Assembly (NCBI GenBank): GCA_945900735.1
Contig: CAMDJX010000007.1
Location: 1-34,704, forward strand
Direction of reading: 5' to 3'
DNA length: 34,704 nt
From: Acidimicrobium ferrooxidans DSM 10331
GTDB lineage: Bacteria; Actinomycetota; Acidimicrobiia; Acidimicrobiales; Ilumatobacteraceae
Positions within the stretch are counted from its first letter, which is position 1; the number at the start of each line of letters is the position of its first letter. Both the position numbers and the translations under genes were made by a program. Under the pieces are notes generated by a model that was not told the origin of the DNA, ran no database searches, and worked only from the letters and a program-made list of their open reading frames with translations. Below are positions 16,106 to 25,770 of the stretch, piece by piece.

Positions 16106-18443
16106 GTATCGCAATCCACGTTTGGTAATTAATTGCACCAGTTTGTTTGAAGCCAACTGATTTCTGGAAGCGCTTCACCAGCCTGGTTGTGGCTGGGCCA
16201 AAGTTGCCGTCTGCTCGTAGTTTCACGTTCATCACGCGGCCAAGTGCGGTTTGCGCAGTCTTGATGCTTGCGTGCTTGGTGCCTTGCTTCAGCACGATGG
16301 TCGAGCTATTGATGCCCAGCAATGTAAGGACAACATCGTCTGCCGCGCCGTCTACTGCAAACACGTTATTGGTCTCGACGGTTCGCACAGCGGCAACTGT
16401 TCCCTTGCCGTAAACGCCGTCAACGGCAATGCGTTTCTTCTTTGGCAAGTTGAGATAGGTGTTCAGCGCAGTTTGCAGGGCTTTCACGTTGTCGCCGCGG
16501 TCGCCCGGGGCCATTGGGGTGCCAAGCGGCAAAATGGTTGCGACGCCACTGGTGATGATGCCTTGCGCGCGCAATGCATCCAACTGTGCGCGAATGAACA
16601 ACGTAAATTCGGCTTTGCCGGTGTTGGTGAGGTGCACATCGTCGCTGAACCAGCGCGATTGTGTTGGTGCCGAACTTGCGGTGTTCCAGTCGAGCACGGT
16701 CACGTTGGGGTATGCGTTGGCGGCGTTTGCTAAGACGGCATTAGACAGGCTGTAGTCGCGCGAGGTGCGGCGGGTAGAGAGGTTGATGAACACAATGCGT
16801 TGCACGCCTCGCGCGTTGAGTGCATTCACCACTTGGTCTACGTCTTGTTGCAACGTGTTTGGGTCGTCGTTGTAGCCAAGTTGCACGATGGCAATGTTCG
16901 GATATTTGTCGGGTGCAAGCGCATTGATTACGCCAAGCGCGTCGGGCTGGCCAACCGATGCCGCAACACAGCTTGGGCCAACCATGCATCGGTTTGAAAG
17001 CGCCTGATAATTCATGGTGGGGTATGCGGGGGTAATGACGGCGGTAAATGCGCTGGCAATACTTTCGCCAACCGAGTCGCCAACGAAGAGGAACGAACCC
17101 ACTGGCGCCGCGTCGTATGGCGCGCCAGATACACCGGTGGTTTCAAACCATGGAGCCGGAATGTCGAATGTTGTCTTAAATGTCCAGCCGCTCACATTCA
17201 CTGTGGATGCGGTGCCATTGATTGCAACGCTGGTGGCGTATCCGTTCCAGTCGGCGCCAAGGCCGTCGTGTGTGGTGACAACCGAAGTGAGCGTGCCAAT
17301 TTTTGGGTACTTGGCCACCAACTGCGCAGCAGAAATAACTCGTGTCCATACCAACAACGAATTCACGGGGTCGCTTGCCAAGTCGCCCGCGTCAACTTGC
17401 GCGGGGAATGTTCCGCCCGCAGTTCGGCCGCCGTTGCTGCTGGTGAATTCGGTTCGCGAAGGCGTGCCCTTCGGCGTCATCATCACCAAACTTGCGGTCT
17501 CGGCTATTGCCTGATCGGTGTATGGGTGTTCGAGCGAAATAGGTGTGGAGTTCAGCGACTCGCGCAGCATTGCGCCGCCGTACACCTGGCAGTCTTGCGA
17601 GTCGCACGTGCGGGCAAGGCCCGCGTAACGGTTTTCTGTTGCCGAATACGAGCGCGCCGCCACAGCCTGTGCTCGAAGCGCGTTCATGCCAGCGCCGCCC
17701 GCAGCAGCGCCCCACTCGGCAGGCGATTCGCGCGGCACAACACCACGCAAATACGTTTCGATCGGCAGGGCATTGATAGTTCGGTTTTCGCCCTTGGTGT
17801 TATTCACCGCTCTAATTTCGCCGCGGTAATACCTAATTTTGTTTCGTCCGTTGGTGCGCGGTTCGCACAAACCAATGGCAGTTGAAGCTGCAGAGGCCGG
17901 GTCGGCACTGGTGATAGTGGTGAACGATGCAACAGTTGCCACGTCGGCAACAACGGTGAAACCCTCACTGCCTGGGTCGGTTGTGCTGGTTGGGCATTTG
18001 CGTTCCATCGAGCCCCACACGCGATACACGCGCTGCGAAATCTCGCGCGCAACGAGCGACACCCAGGTGCGGCCGGGTGCTGGGTCTTGCACAAAAATTG
18101 CATTACCCGCATCGGCTACTACCGCGGTCTGGGCATCATTCATTGCACTCAGCCACACCGTCATTTCTTGGCCGGGGTTAGAGAGTGGGGCAATGACGTT
18201 GCCAGTTGGGCCGCCGTAATAGAAGTCGAGAATTTGCTGCCACGACCAGCCGTAAGTGGTTGCCCACCCGTACGAACCGTATTGGCTCATGCCACGGCCG
18301 TGGCCGTAACCACGACCATTCACCACAATGGCGTTCGGCAACATTCCGTCGTCTGCGCGCACCACCGCACTTGGCACAAGCGCCGCCACCATGCTGATGA
18401 CGACAATGCCAATAGCGGCAGAAATTTTGGGGGGTATGCGCAT
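16083..18443 (-). CDS. secreted SpoIID/LytB-like protein fused to SGNH hydrolase and two peptidoglycan-binding repeats
   Basis: Signal peptide; N-terminal GRGYGHGRGMSQYGSYGWA; SpoIID core (YLRGVVPRESPAEWG...ALRAQAVAARSYS...CQVYGG); SGNH blocks (FVGDSVG, LGYNDD, DDVHLT); two PGBD repeats (GVYGKGTVAAV, GNFGPATTRLVKRFQ). Confidence 0.87.
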   Translation of the reverse strand: MRIPPKISAAIGIVVISMVAALVPSAVVRADDGMLPNAIVVNGRGYGHGRGMSQYGSYGWATTYGWSWQQILDFYYGGPTGNVIAPLSNPGQEMTVWLSAMNDAQTAVVADAGNAIFVQDPAPGRTWVSLVAREISQRVYRVWGSMERKCPTSTTDPGSEGFTVVADVATVASFTTITSADPASAASTAIGLCEPRTNGRNKIRYYRGEIRAVNNTKGENRTINALPIETYLRGVVPRESPAEWGAAAGGAGMNALRAQAVAARSYSATENRYAGLARTCDSQDCQVYGGAMLRESLNSTPISLEHPYTDQAIAETASLVMMTPKGTPSRTEFTSSNGGRTAGGTFPAQVDAGDLASDPVNSLLVWTRVISAAQLVAKYPKIGTLTSVVTTHDGLGADWNGYATSVAINGTASTVNVSGWTFKTTFDIPAPWFETTGVSGAPYDAAPVGSFLFVGDSVGESIASAFTAVITPAYPTMNYQALSNRCMVGPSCVAASVGQPDALGVINALAPDKYPNIAIVQLGYNDDPNTLQQDVDQVVNALNARGVQRIVFINLSTRRTSRDYSLSNAVLANAANAYPNVTVLDWNTASSAPTQSRWFSDDVHLTNTGKAEFTLFIRAQLDALRAQGIITSGVATILPLGTPMAPGDRGDNVKALQTALNTYLNLPKKKRIAVDGVYGKGTVAAVRTVETNNVFAVDGAADDVVLTLLGINSSTIVLKQGTKHASIKTAQTALGRVMNVKLRADGNFGPATTRLVKRFQKSVGFKQTGAINYQTWIAILSASAQR

Positions 18444-18513
18444 GCTGAAGTTGGTCTCCTCGCCCGCTTAGACAACAGTCTACCGATAACAATCGGCAGG
18501 AAGAGGGCAGGCT

Positions 18514-19410
18514 TTAGGCCGTCTCGCTCACACTTGGTAATACATCGCGTTGTTGCACGACAACGCCAAGTAGCACGAGGGAAATCCCCATGTATTCGAT
18601 GAGTGTTGGTTTTTGATCAAGAAAAAAGAAACCGAACACCACTGCAGTTACGGGCAGCAATGCAAGCAAAACCGAAAATCGTCGCACAGGTATTTTGCGC
18701 ATGATCGATTGCTCGATGCCGTAACCAAGTGCATTGGAAAAAAGCCCAACAAGCAGACACAATCCAAGAATTGAAGGCGACGACCATGCAGGGCCGCTTT
18801 GCGCAGCGCCGAAAGGTGCAATAACTACGGCGCCAATTGCTAAGCCAACGCCAAGGCCAGCAACGCCGCGGTCGAGCTGCGCAACTTTGGAACCAATCAC
18901 GATGTATGCAGCCCAGCACGCCGAAGCAAGGAATATGTAGAGAAGCCCAAGCGGTTCGCTGCCAAGCTCGAGCCCCGACAAGACCACAACGCCCAACGTT
19001 GCAAGGCCGAGTGCTGCGGCATTGCGCCGCGTTTTTGTCTGCCATGCGGCAATGCAGATTGGGCCGATGAACTCGATTGCTACGCCCTTGCCTAAATCCA
19101 GCCTGTCGATCGCAAGATAAAACGTGAGGTTCATAAATGCAACGGCAATGCCAAACGTTGCGGCCGACAACAACTCTGCGCGCGTCCATCTGCCGTGTTT
19201 GAGCAGGCGCGGCGCAGAAAACGCCAGCAAAATGAGCGCAGCCGCAATGACACGCAACCACGCAACACTTGCGGGGGCTAATTGATCGAACAAATTGACT
19301 GCGATTATCGCGCCAAGGTATTGCGCGGATGCAGAGAAGATGAAAAATACTTCCGGCGGCAAATTGCCAATCTGTTTTTTGGCGGAACTCTTTGTTGTTG
19401 CGCTACTCAC
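18514..19410 (-). CDS. EamA/DMT-family transporter
   Basis: Multiple hydrophobic TM segments, EamA-like. GTG at 19410 gives a GTGA overlap with the upstream aldolase stop; the track's longer N-terminus is spurious. Confidence 0.85.
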   Translation of the reverse strand: MSSATTKSSAKKQIGNLPPEVFFIFSASAQYLGAIIAVNLFDQLAPASVAWLRVIAAALILLAFSAPRLLKHGRWTRAELLSAATFGIAVAFMNLTFYLAIDRLDLGKGVAIEFIGPICIAAWQTKTRRNAAALGLATLGVVVLSGLELGSEPLGLLYIFLASACWAAYIVIGSKVAQLDRGVAGLGVGLAIGAVVIAPFGAAQSGPAWSSPSILGLCLLVGLFSNALGYGIEQSIMRKIPVRRFSVLLALLPVTAVVFGFFFLDQKPTLIEYMGISLVLLGVVVQQRDVLPSVSETA

Positions 19411-20222
19411 TCGAACAAGTCGGGGTCTGACGCACAAATTTCTTGGAACAGTGGTTGAAACTGAAACCAACCAGCATCGGCGAAGCCTGTCAGTTGCTGC
19501 GTGTACAGCGCCATGTCGTGGGGGATTAGTTTCGGCGTGCCAGCGGCCTCGGCCAACAGTTGTGCTTGGCAGCTGCGGTCCATTGTGATGAACCAAAATG
19601 CTGCAGCCTCCACCGTTGTGCCAACAGTAAACAGACCGTGGTTTTGGTGAATGGCTGCTTTGCCTGTTGGGAACTTGGAGATGATTTCCTCTGCTGCAGT
19701 TTCCTCGAAAACAACAGCGCCGCCTTGCTCGGCAATCAGCACGTGGTCGTCATAAAAGATGCACGAGTCTTGCGTAATTGGGTCGAGCTTGCGCCCAAGT
19801 GTGGACCACGCCTTGCCGTAGGTGGAGTGCGCGTGTGCCGCACCAATCACGTCGGGGCGCGCCTTGTGGATTGCATCATGCAAAACAAATGCGGCACGGT
19901 TCACCGGTTGGCTGCCGTACACCACTTCGCCTGCGTGATTAACCAAGATCAAGTCGCTTGTCTTCATGTGGCGGAAACTTTTGCCGAATGGGTTCACCCA
20001 AAAGTGATCGGTAAATTCAGGGTCGCGCGCCGTGATGTGCCCGGCAACGCCTTCGCCGTATCCCAGTCGTCCAAACACGCGCAGTGCAGCTGCAAGGCCA
20101 ACCTTGCGCGCCCTTCGCTCGTCTTCAACGTTGTCGTAGGTGGGCCTGCCAATTGCGGCAACGGCTTTTGGCGTCAGTTCAACGCCGTCAATCATCTTGG
20201 TGTGCTGTTCAGTGATGGCCAT
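19407..20222 (-). CDS. class II aldolase/adducin-family protein
   Basis: GEGVAGHITARDP..., AAHAHSTYGKAWSTLG, QNHGLFTVG. Confidence 0.92.
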   Translation of the reverse strand: MAITEQHTKMIDGVELTPKAVAAIGRPTYDNVEDERRARKVGLAAALRVFGRLGYGEGVAGHITARDPEFTDHFWVNPFGKSFRHMKTSDLILVNHAGEVVYGSQPVNRAAFVLHDAIHKARPDVIGAAHAHSTYGKAWSTLGRKLDPITQDSCIFYDDHVLIAEQGGAVVFEETAAEEIISKFPTGKAAIHQNHGLFTVGTTVEAAAFWFITMDRSCQAQLLAEAAGTPKLIPHDMALYTQQLTGFADAGWFQFQPLFQEICASDPDLFE

Positions 20223-20228
20223 ATGGCA

Positions 20229-20234
20229 AGGCTA
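20229..20234 (-). promoter_or_regulatory. candidate leaderless -10 (TAGCCT) for the aldolase gene
   Basis: Minus strand TAGCCT-TGCCAT-ATG. Confidence 0.5.
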
Positions 20235-20262
20235 GCCATGCGTCCAAGCGGCCCATATCTCG

Positions 20263-20268
20263 TAGCCT
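20263..20268 (+). promoter_or_regulatory. candidate leaderless -10 (TAGCCT) for the mutase gene
   Basis: TAGCCT-GTACCA-ATG 20275. Confidence 0.5.
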
Positions 20269-20274
20269 GTACCA

Positions 20275-21861
20275 ATGGCCGAAACACCCTCACCCCGCCA
20301 AACCGACTCTGGGATCACCGTCGAGCCGCTGTACAACGACCAATCGTTGGCCGGCTTCGATACCCAAAGCCAGCTGGGTGCCCCCGGCAAGGCGCCATAC
20401 ACCCGCGGCATTTATCCAACAATGCACCGCGATCGTCTGTGGACAATGCGCCAGTATGCGGGCTTCGGCAGCGCAGCCGACACCAATCAACGATTCAAGT
20501 TTTTGCTCGAGGCCGGCCAGACAGGCCTTAGTTGTGCGTTCGACTTGCCAACGCAAATGGGTTACGACAGCGATCATCCTCGCGCTGCAGGCGAAGTAGG
20601 AAAAGTTGGCGTAGCAATCGACTCGCTCGACGACATGCGCACGTTGCTTGCCGACTTGCCTCTGGACAAAGTCACCACATCCATGACTATCAACTCCACA
20701 GCAGCAATTTTGTTGTTGATGTACGAGTTGGTTGCAGAAGAGCGCGGCGTACCAAGCACCGCCATTAGCGGCACCATTCAAAACGATTTGTTGAAGGAAT
20801 ACATTGCGCGCGGCACCTACGTGTATCCGCCAAAGCCTTCAATGCGCATCATCACCAACATTTTTGAGTACTGCGCGCAAAACGTTCCAAAGTGGAACAC
20901 CATTTCCATTTCCGGTTATCACATTCGTGAAGCCGGCTCTACCGCGGTGCAGGAACTTGCCTTTACCTTGTCTAATGCCATTGCCTATGTGCAGGCAGCA
21001 ATCGATGCGGGGCTGGATGTAGACGACATTGCATCGCGTCTCAGTTTCTTTTGGAACGGACACAACAATTTCTTCGAAGAGATTGCAAAGTTCCGTGCAA
21101 GTCGCCGCATGTGGCACGACATCATGACCAACCGATTTGGCGCGAAGAAGGAAGCAAGCAAACTGATGCGCTTCCACACACAAACCGGCGGATCCACACT
21201 GACCGCGCAGCAACCCCTCAACAATGTGGTGCGTGTTGCCGTGCAAAGCATGGCCGCAGTTTTGGGTGGCACGCAAAGCCTGCACACCAACGGCTACGAC
21301 GAGGCGCTCAGCCTGCCAACCGAAGAAGCCGCGCGCATTGCGCTTCGCACGCAGCAAATCATTGGCTACGAGAGCGGCATTATCGACACGCCCGACCCAC
21401 TCGCTGGCTCGTACTTCGTCGAGTCGCTGACGAACGAAGTAGAGCGCCTGGCATACGAATACATTGCGCGCATCGACGAGATGGGTGGAGCGGTGCAGGC
21501 GATCGAGGCCGGCTTCCAAATGGACGAGATTGAAGAGGCTGCGTACAGCTACACCAAGTCCATCGATGATCAGACTCGCGTGCTAGTTGGCGTCAACAAG
21601 TTCACCGTTGATAACGAGCCAGAGCCCAAAATCACGCCAGCAATACCCGGCTTGGAAAAGGGCCAGGTAGACCGCCTGTCTGCATACAAGGCAAACCGCG
21701 ACATGGCCAAAGTTGCCTCAACACTCGAAGCGTTGCGCGAAGCCGCAAAGGGAACAGGCAACATCTTGCACCCGATGAAAGATGCGTTGCGTGCAAACGC
21801 CACACTCGGCGAAGTGAGCGACGCGCTGCGCGATGTGTTTGGCGTCTATCGCCCAGGCTGA
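20275..21861 (+). CDS. methylmalonyl-CoA mutase-like acyl-CoA mutase large subunit
   Basis: [76 protein letters not shown]; no B12-binding domain in the ORF. Confidence 0.93.
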   Translation: MAETPSPRQTDSGITVEPLYNDQSLAGFDTQSQLGAPGKAPYTRGIYPTMHRDRLWTMRQYAGFGSAADTNQRFKFLLEAGQTGLSCAFDLPTQMGYDSDHPRAAGEVGKVGVAIDSLDDMRTLLADLPLDKVTTSMTINSTAAILLLMYELVAEERGVPSTAISGTIQNDLLKEYIARGTYVYPPKPSMRIITNIFEYCAQNVPKWNTISISGYHIREAGSTAVQELAFTLSNAIAYVQAAIDAGLDVDDIASRLSFFWNGHNNFFEEIAKFRASRRMWHDIMTNRFGAKKEASKLMRFHTQTGGSTLTAQQPLNNVVRVAVQSMAAVLGGTQSLHTNGYDEALSLPTEEAARIALRTQQIIGYESGIIDTPDPLAGSYFVESLTNEVERLAYEYIARIDEMGGAVQAIEAGFQMDEIEEAAYSYTKSIDDQTRVLVGVNKFTVDNEPEPKITPAIPGLEKGQVDRLSAYKANRDMAKVASTLEALREAAKGTGNILHPMKDALRANATLGEVSDALRDVFGVYRPG

Positions 21862-21869
21862 TCGCGGGT

Positions 21870-23063
21870 TTACAAGCTGTTTTGTTTGGCGACTTGCACC
21901 ATGATGGCGTCAAAGTCGCACTTGGAAAACAAGTCGGTGTAACCAAAAAGCGAGCTGTACCCGTATCCAATTGCCTGTTCGCCCATGCTGACGAGCGTGA
22001 TGATGGCTTGGTCTACTTTCGGAAATGATGCCTTCATTGCCGCATCAAGCTCCAGTACAACTTTTTTCATTTCGCTGTGTGTCTTTTTGTGATGTCGAGT
22101 GGCAATCAGGCATTCTTGTCGGAAGCGCAACCATGTTCGGCGGTCGGGGATTAGGCCGAAATCGAAACTGTCGGTCAGTCCGAAGTTGGGCTCCTTGGCC
22201 GAAGAAGCCGTACGTTTCGAATCGAGATTCTGTCGTTGAGTCGTACGCATCAGTTCGCTTACGGCATCGTTCATTAACGCTTCTTTGTCGGGGTAGAAGT
22301 TGTAGATAGAGCCGCTGGTAACACCCGACTTGCGCGCAATTCGAGAGATAGTTGCGCCGGTGAAGCCCGTCTTGCTCATCACTTCGGCCGTTGCATCAAT
22401 CAGCGCGTCACGCAGTGGGCTGCCAGTAGCCGACCTGATTGGTTTCGGCGCAACCGTCTTTCTTGGCTTTGATGTTGGTTTGGCCGCAAGGTACGCGTTA
22501 TGGATGCCATCAACGATCATTCTCATGCCGGGGTTAGAGCCCGTTACATACGATCGCAAGATAGAGCCGATGGCAATGGATGCGCCAAGCGCGACACCTG
22601 CTCGTGTGATCGAAGTGCTTTTGGGGTTTAGGCCTGCATCGTGTAGCCACTTGCTGACTTCGGCAATAACCACTTCTCCGACCACTTCATTTCGTTGAGC
22701 CATCACGACAAACTCGGCTCCAAGGCTCAATAGTCGCGAAGGCTTCTCAATCTGTGTGATCAGTTCGGTAGAGGGTTGTGTGCTCGGAGAAATAATTGCA
22801 TCAATCGTTTCGCGCACATGTGCCGCGAGCGCCGGTGCAATCACGCTCTCCCACAGCGCGATCAGCATCTCGTCGTTGTTTTCGTAGCGGCTGTAGACGG
22901 CGCCAGTAGTGAGCCCGGCACGCTTGGCAATCGAGCTGGTGGTAATGCCATCAAGGCCTCGATCGATTGCTTCTTGGGTAAGTGCCTTCATGACCGCGGC
23001 CGCATTGCGGGTGGAGCGCTCGGAAGTGGCTCGGCGGACTACTGGTGCGGGCTGTGTTGTCAT
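21870..23063 (-). CDS. tandem (double) TetR-family regulator
   Basis: Two TetR HTH units: DGITTSSIAKRAGLTTGAVYSRYENNDEMLIAL and TGATISRIARKSGVTSGSIYNFYPDKEALMNDAV. Confidence 0.9.
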   Translation of the reverse strand: MTTQPAPVVRRATSERSTRNAAAVMKALTQEAIDRGLDGITTSSIAKRAGLTTGAVYSRYENNDEMLIALWESVIAPALAAHVRETIDAIISPSTQPSTELITQIEKPSRLLSLGAEFVVMAQRNEVVGEVVIAEVSKWLHDAGLNPKSTSITRAGVALGASIAIGSILRSYVTGSNPGMRMIVDGIHNAYLAAKPTSKPRKTVAPKPIRSATGSPLRDALIDATAEVMSKTGFTGATISRIARKSGVTSGSIYNFYPDKEALMNDAVSELMRTTQRQNLDSKRTASSAKEPNFGLTDSFDFGLIPDRRTWLRFRQECLIATRHHKKTHSEMKKVVLELDAAMKASFPKVDQAIITLVSMGEQAIGYGYSSLFGYTDLFSKCDFDAIMVQVAKQNSL

Positions 23064-23075
23064 GGGCTCTTAATA

Positions 23076-23096
23076 ATCATTTCTATTGTATATGAT
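23076..23096. promoter_or_regulatory. imperfect inverted repeat ATCAT-N11-ATGAT with possible -10 TATGAT (23091-23096)
   Basis: In the divergent intergenic between the tandem TetR and the secreted-protein gene. Confidence 0.4.
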
Positions 23097-23155
23097 ACGG
23101 TGTGCAAATAAGAATTGAATAGACCCTACTGAATAGGAACGAAGGGAAGTTTGGC

Positions 23156-24289
23156 ATGAAAAACATTTACATTCGGCTGGTCACATCGCTCATGATTGCT
23201 TTTGGATTAGCAGTCTCAGCGCCCAGTGCAGTTTCGGCAGACCCGGCCGATGTTTTTCCATCTGGCCCCTATACGGCAACGTTGATCAGCGCAAAAATTT
23301 TATATCCATCACTCTTTGGTGTTGCCGCGGGCCTGCCGGTCGCCGACGTATCGGGCGTGCAGCTATCCAATGGCACCACTCGCGCTTATGTCTTTGCGCA
23401 GAACAAGGGCATTGTCATCGCCGATTCGCAGGATGGCATCAATTTCACTCAAGTAGGCAACGCCTTCGGTTCCGACCGAGGCCAAGGTATGCCTCGCGTA
23501 GTGAAACTGAGTGATGGTCGATTCCGCATGTACAACATGACGAGTTATGGCGTTTCGTGTTCCATTTCTTCTGATGGATTGAATTTCTCTGTCGAGAAAG
23601 ATTCGTGCATTCCAAGCAGTTCTTTTCCTTCCGCAAAAAATGGTTTGAGTGGAGCAGCATTCATCAAGTTGGCAGACGGTCGCTACCGCGCATATTTCTC
23701 CGACATGGTGAAGGCGGGTACTGGCCCAGACCCGCATCAGGTGTACTCGGCAACCTCTGCGGATGGGCTTACTTGGACAGCAGATAGTGGATTTCGCATC
23801 GGTACGGGAGCAGCATCACTCACGCGAAGCGCAGAGCACCCTGCTGCAATTGCTCATGCAGACGGTTCGGTAACCCTCTTCTATTACGACAACGGTGCTC
23901 GTCCTGGCGTTGATTCTTCAGGCAAGCAAAACATGGCTCCTAACGATCAAGGTCTCTGGTATTCCACCAGCAAAGACGGTGGTCTTACATTTTCAAATGA
24001 GTACAAAGTTTCGTTCCCAAGTGCATTCGGCGCGGGTTTCGGCAACGACCCAGATGTGTTTTTGAATAAGGCTGGCGAAATGATCTTGTGGGCCGGAGGC
24101 TTCGACCATTCGTTTGGTGGCTACATCGGTGCAGTCAAACTTACGAAGAGCACAAGCGCGAGTGTCCCAGCCAAGAGCACGACAACAACGAAGGCAACGA
24201 AAGCAACGATTACGTGCGTAAAGGGCAAGACCGTAAAGAAGGTGACTGGCGTGAAGCCGGTGTGCCCTGCTGGTTATAAGCGCAAGTAA
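23156..24289 (+). CDS. secreted Asp-box/sialidase-like beta-propeller protein with basic Cys-pair C-terminal tail
   Basis: Signal peptide MKNIYIRLVTSLMIAFGLAVSAPSAVSA; Asp-box-like repeats (SQDGINF, SSDGLNF, SADGLTW, SKDGGLTF); C-terminus TITCVKGKTVKKVTGVKPVCPAGYKRK. Confidence 0.82.
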   Translation: MKNIYIRLVTSLMIAFGLAVSAPSAVSADPADVFPSGPYTATLISAKILYPSLFGVAAGLPVADVSGVQLSNGTTRAYVFAQNKGIVIADSQDGINFTQVGNAFGSDRGQGMPRVVKLSDGRFRMYNMTSYGVSCSISSDGLNFSVEKDSCIPSSSFPSAKNGLSGAAFIKLADGRYRAYFSDMVKAGTGPDPHQVYSATSADGLTWTADSGFRIGTGAASLTRSAEHPAAIAHADGSVTLFYYDNGARPGVDSSGKQNMAPNDQGLWYSTSKDGGLTFSNEYKVSFPSAFGAGFGNDPDVFLNKAGEMILWAGGFDHSFGGYIGAVKLTKSTSASVPAKSTTTTKATKATITCVKGKTVKKVTGVKPVCPAGYKRK

Positions 24290-24295
24290 TTTTCG

Positions 24296-24850
24296 TTAAG
24301 AAAAGTAGGTGATGGCGGGCGCCGGGCGCTCGCGATCGGGCAGCGTGCGCGTTGGCCAACCCAAATACACCATTGCAGTGATGTGCGTGCCTTGTGGCCA
24401 GCCGCAGTGCTTTGCCACGTCGTCGTTTGCGCCCTTCGGGCAACTCGACCAAAAACTGCCTAGGCCCATTGCCGTCGCACCAAGCAACAGCGTTTGCACG
24501 CCAGCAGCCACAGCGTCACGGTTCTCTTCTTGTTGCAGTTCGGTCTCGCCTGGGGCGGTGCCAACAACAAGCAACACTGGCGAGCGCATGTACTTGGTGC
24601 GCGTCTTTGTCACTTTCATTTCGGTGTCGCCGTTTCGCTGCATGGCGTCGGCCGTTACGTTGCCCAGGCCGTGTCGTGCTTCGCCAGTGAACACGCCAAA
24701 CAACCACGGCCATGTTTGCTGGTGGTTCGGCGCATAAGAAGCCTCGGTGCACAGCTGATTAATGAGAGAGATGTCTACGCCGCGTTCTTGGTCCATCACC
24801 AATTGCGTTCGGCGCGCGCGAACGAGTTGGGAAAACTCTTCGAAGGTCAT
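24296..24850 (-). CDS. nitroreductase-family protein
   Basis: RRTQLVMDQERGVDISLINQLCTEASYAPNHQQTWPWLF...GVQTLLLGATAMGLGSFW. Confidence 0.85.
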   Translation of the reverse strand: MTFEEFSQLVRARRTQLVMDQERGVDISLINQLCTEASYAPNHQQTWPWLFGVFTGEARHGLGNVTADAMQRNGDTEMKVTKTRTKYMRSPVLLVVGTAPGETELQQEENRDAVAAGVQTLLLGATAMGLGSFWSSCPKGANDDVAKHCGWPQGTHITAMVYLGWPTRTLPDRERPAPAITYFS

Positions 24851-24853
24851 GAC

Positions 24854-25768
24854 TTAGTTTTTGTGCAGGGCAGCGTTAAGGCCGCCCCAATTACCTGTGC
24901 GCTGCGTTGCTTCGACCGCACCGGTTTGGCTGTTGCGACGGAAGAGCAGGCCGTTGGCGCCAGAGAGTTCGCGTGCTTTGACAACAGTGCCGTCTGGAAG
25001 TTTCACTTGCGTTCCCGCAGTGACATACAAGCCGGCTTCGATGATGCACTCGTTGCCAAGCGAGATGCCAAGGCCGCTATTTGCGCCAAGCAAACACTTC
25101 TCGCCAACGGTCACCATTTCTTTGCCGCCGCCAGACAACGTGCCCATGATGGATGCGCCGCCGCCAACGTCGGAGCCGTCGCCCACAATGACACCAGCAG
25201 AGATGCGGCCTTCCACCATGGATGCGCCAAGTGTGCCTGCGTTGAAGTTGCAGAAACCTTCGTGCATCACGGTGGTGCCGCTTGCAAGGTGTGCGCCAAG
25301 CCGAACGCGGCTGGCGTCGGCAATACGAACGCCGCTTGGTACTACGTAGTCGGTCATGCGAGGAAACTTGTCGACGCCGTGAACAACAAGGTGTTGGCCT
25401 TGGCGAAGCATGTTGTAGCGAACATCGTCGAGCGTGTTCAGTGCAACTGGGCCGATACTCGTCCAGGCAACATTGGTAAGCAAACCAAATGCGCCGTCCA
25501 AGTTGATGGTGCGCGGCAGGCAAATGCGATGCGACAACAAGTGCAGGCGCAAGTACACATCGGTGGCGCTGGTTGGCGCGGCATCGGTATCGATCACGAG
25601 TGTGGTCGGCATGATGGCAACGCCGCGGTTCTCATCAGTCGTCGACTGATTTTCTGTTGGCGTGTTGGCGGGCACTTCGGAGCCCAAGCCAAGGTGACGG
25701 AAAAAGGTGTCGAGTGTTGTGCCGTCTGCAGCGATAGTTGCCAGGCCAACACCCCATGCTGATGCCAT
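24854..25768 (-). CDS. dapD: 2,3,4,5-tetrahydropyridine-2,6-dicarboxylate N-succinyltransferase
   Basis: Left-handed-helix hexapeptide repeats; [61 protein letters not shown]. Confidence 0.92.
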   Translation of the reverse strand: MASAWGVGLATIAADGTTLDTFFRHLGLGSEVPANTPTENQSTTDENRGVAIMPTTLVIDTDAAPTSATDVYLRLHLLSHRICLPRTINLDGAFGLLTNVAWTSIGPVALNTLDDVRYNMLRQGQHLVVHGVDKFPRMTDYVVPSGVRIADASRVRLGAHLASGTTVMHEGFCNFNAGTLGASMVEGRISAGVIVGDGSDVGGGASIMGTLSGGGKEMVTVGEKCLLGANSGLGISLGNECIIEAGLYVTAGTQVKLPDGTVVKARELSGANGLLFRRNSQTGAVEATQRTGNWGGLNAALHKN

Positions 25769-25770
25769 GG

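Noticed and set aside
19560-20531. 323-aa + strand ORF opposite the aldolase and running into the mutase
   Set aside because: Overlaps two well-supported genes in other frames; no recognisable motif.
24494-25762. 422-aa + strand ORF opposite dapD/nitroreductase
   Set aside because: Shadow ORF of two recognisable minus-strand genes; no domain signature.
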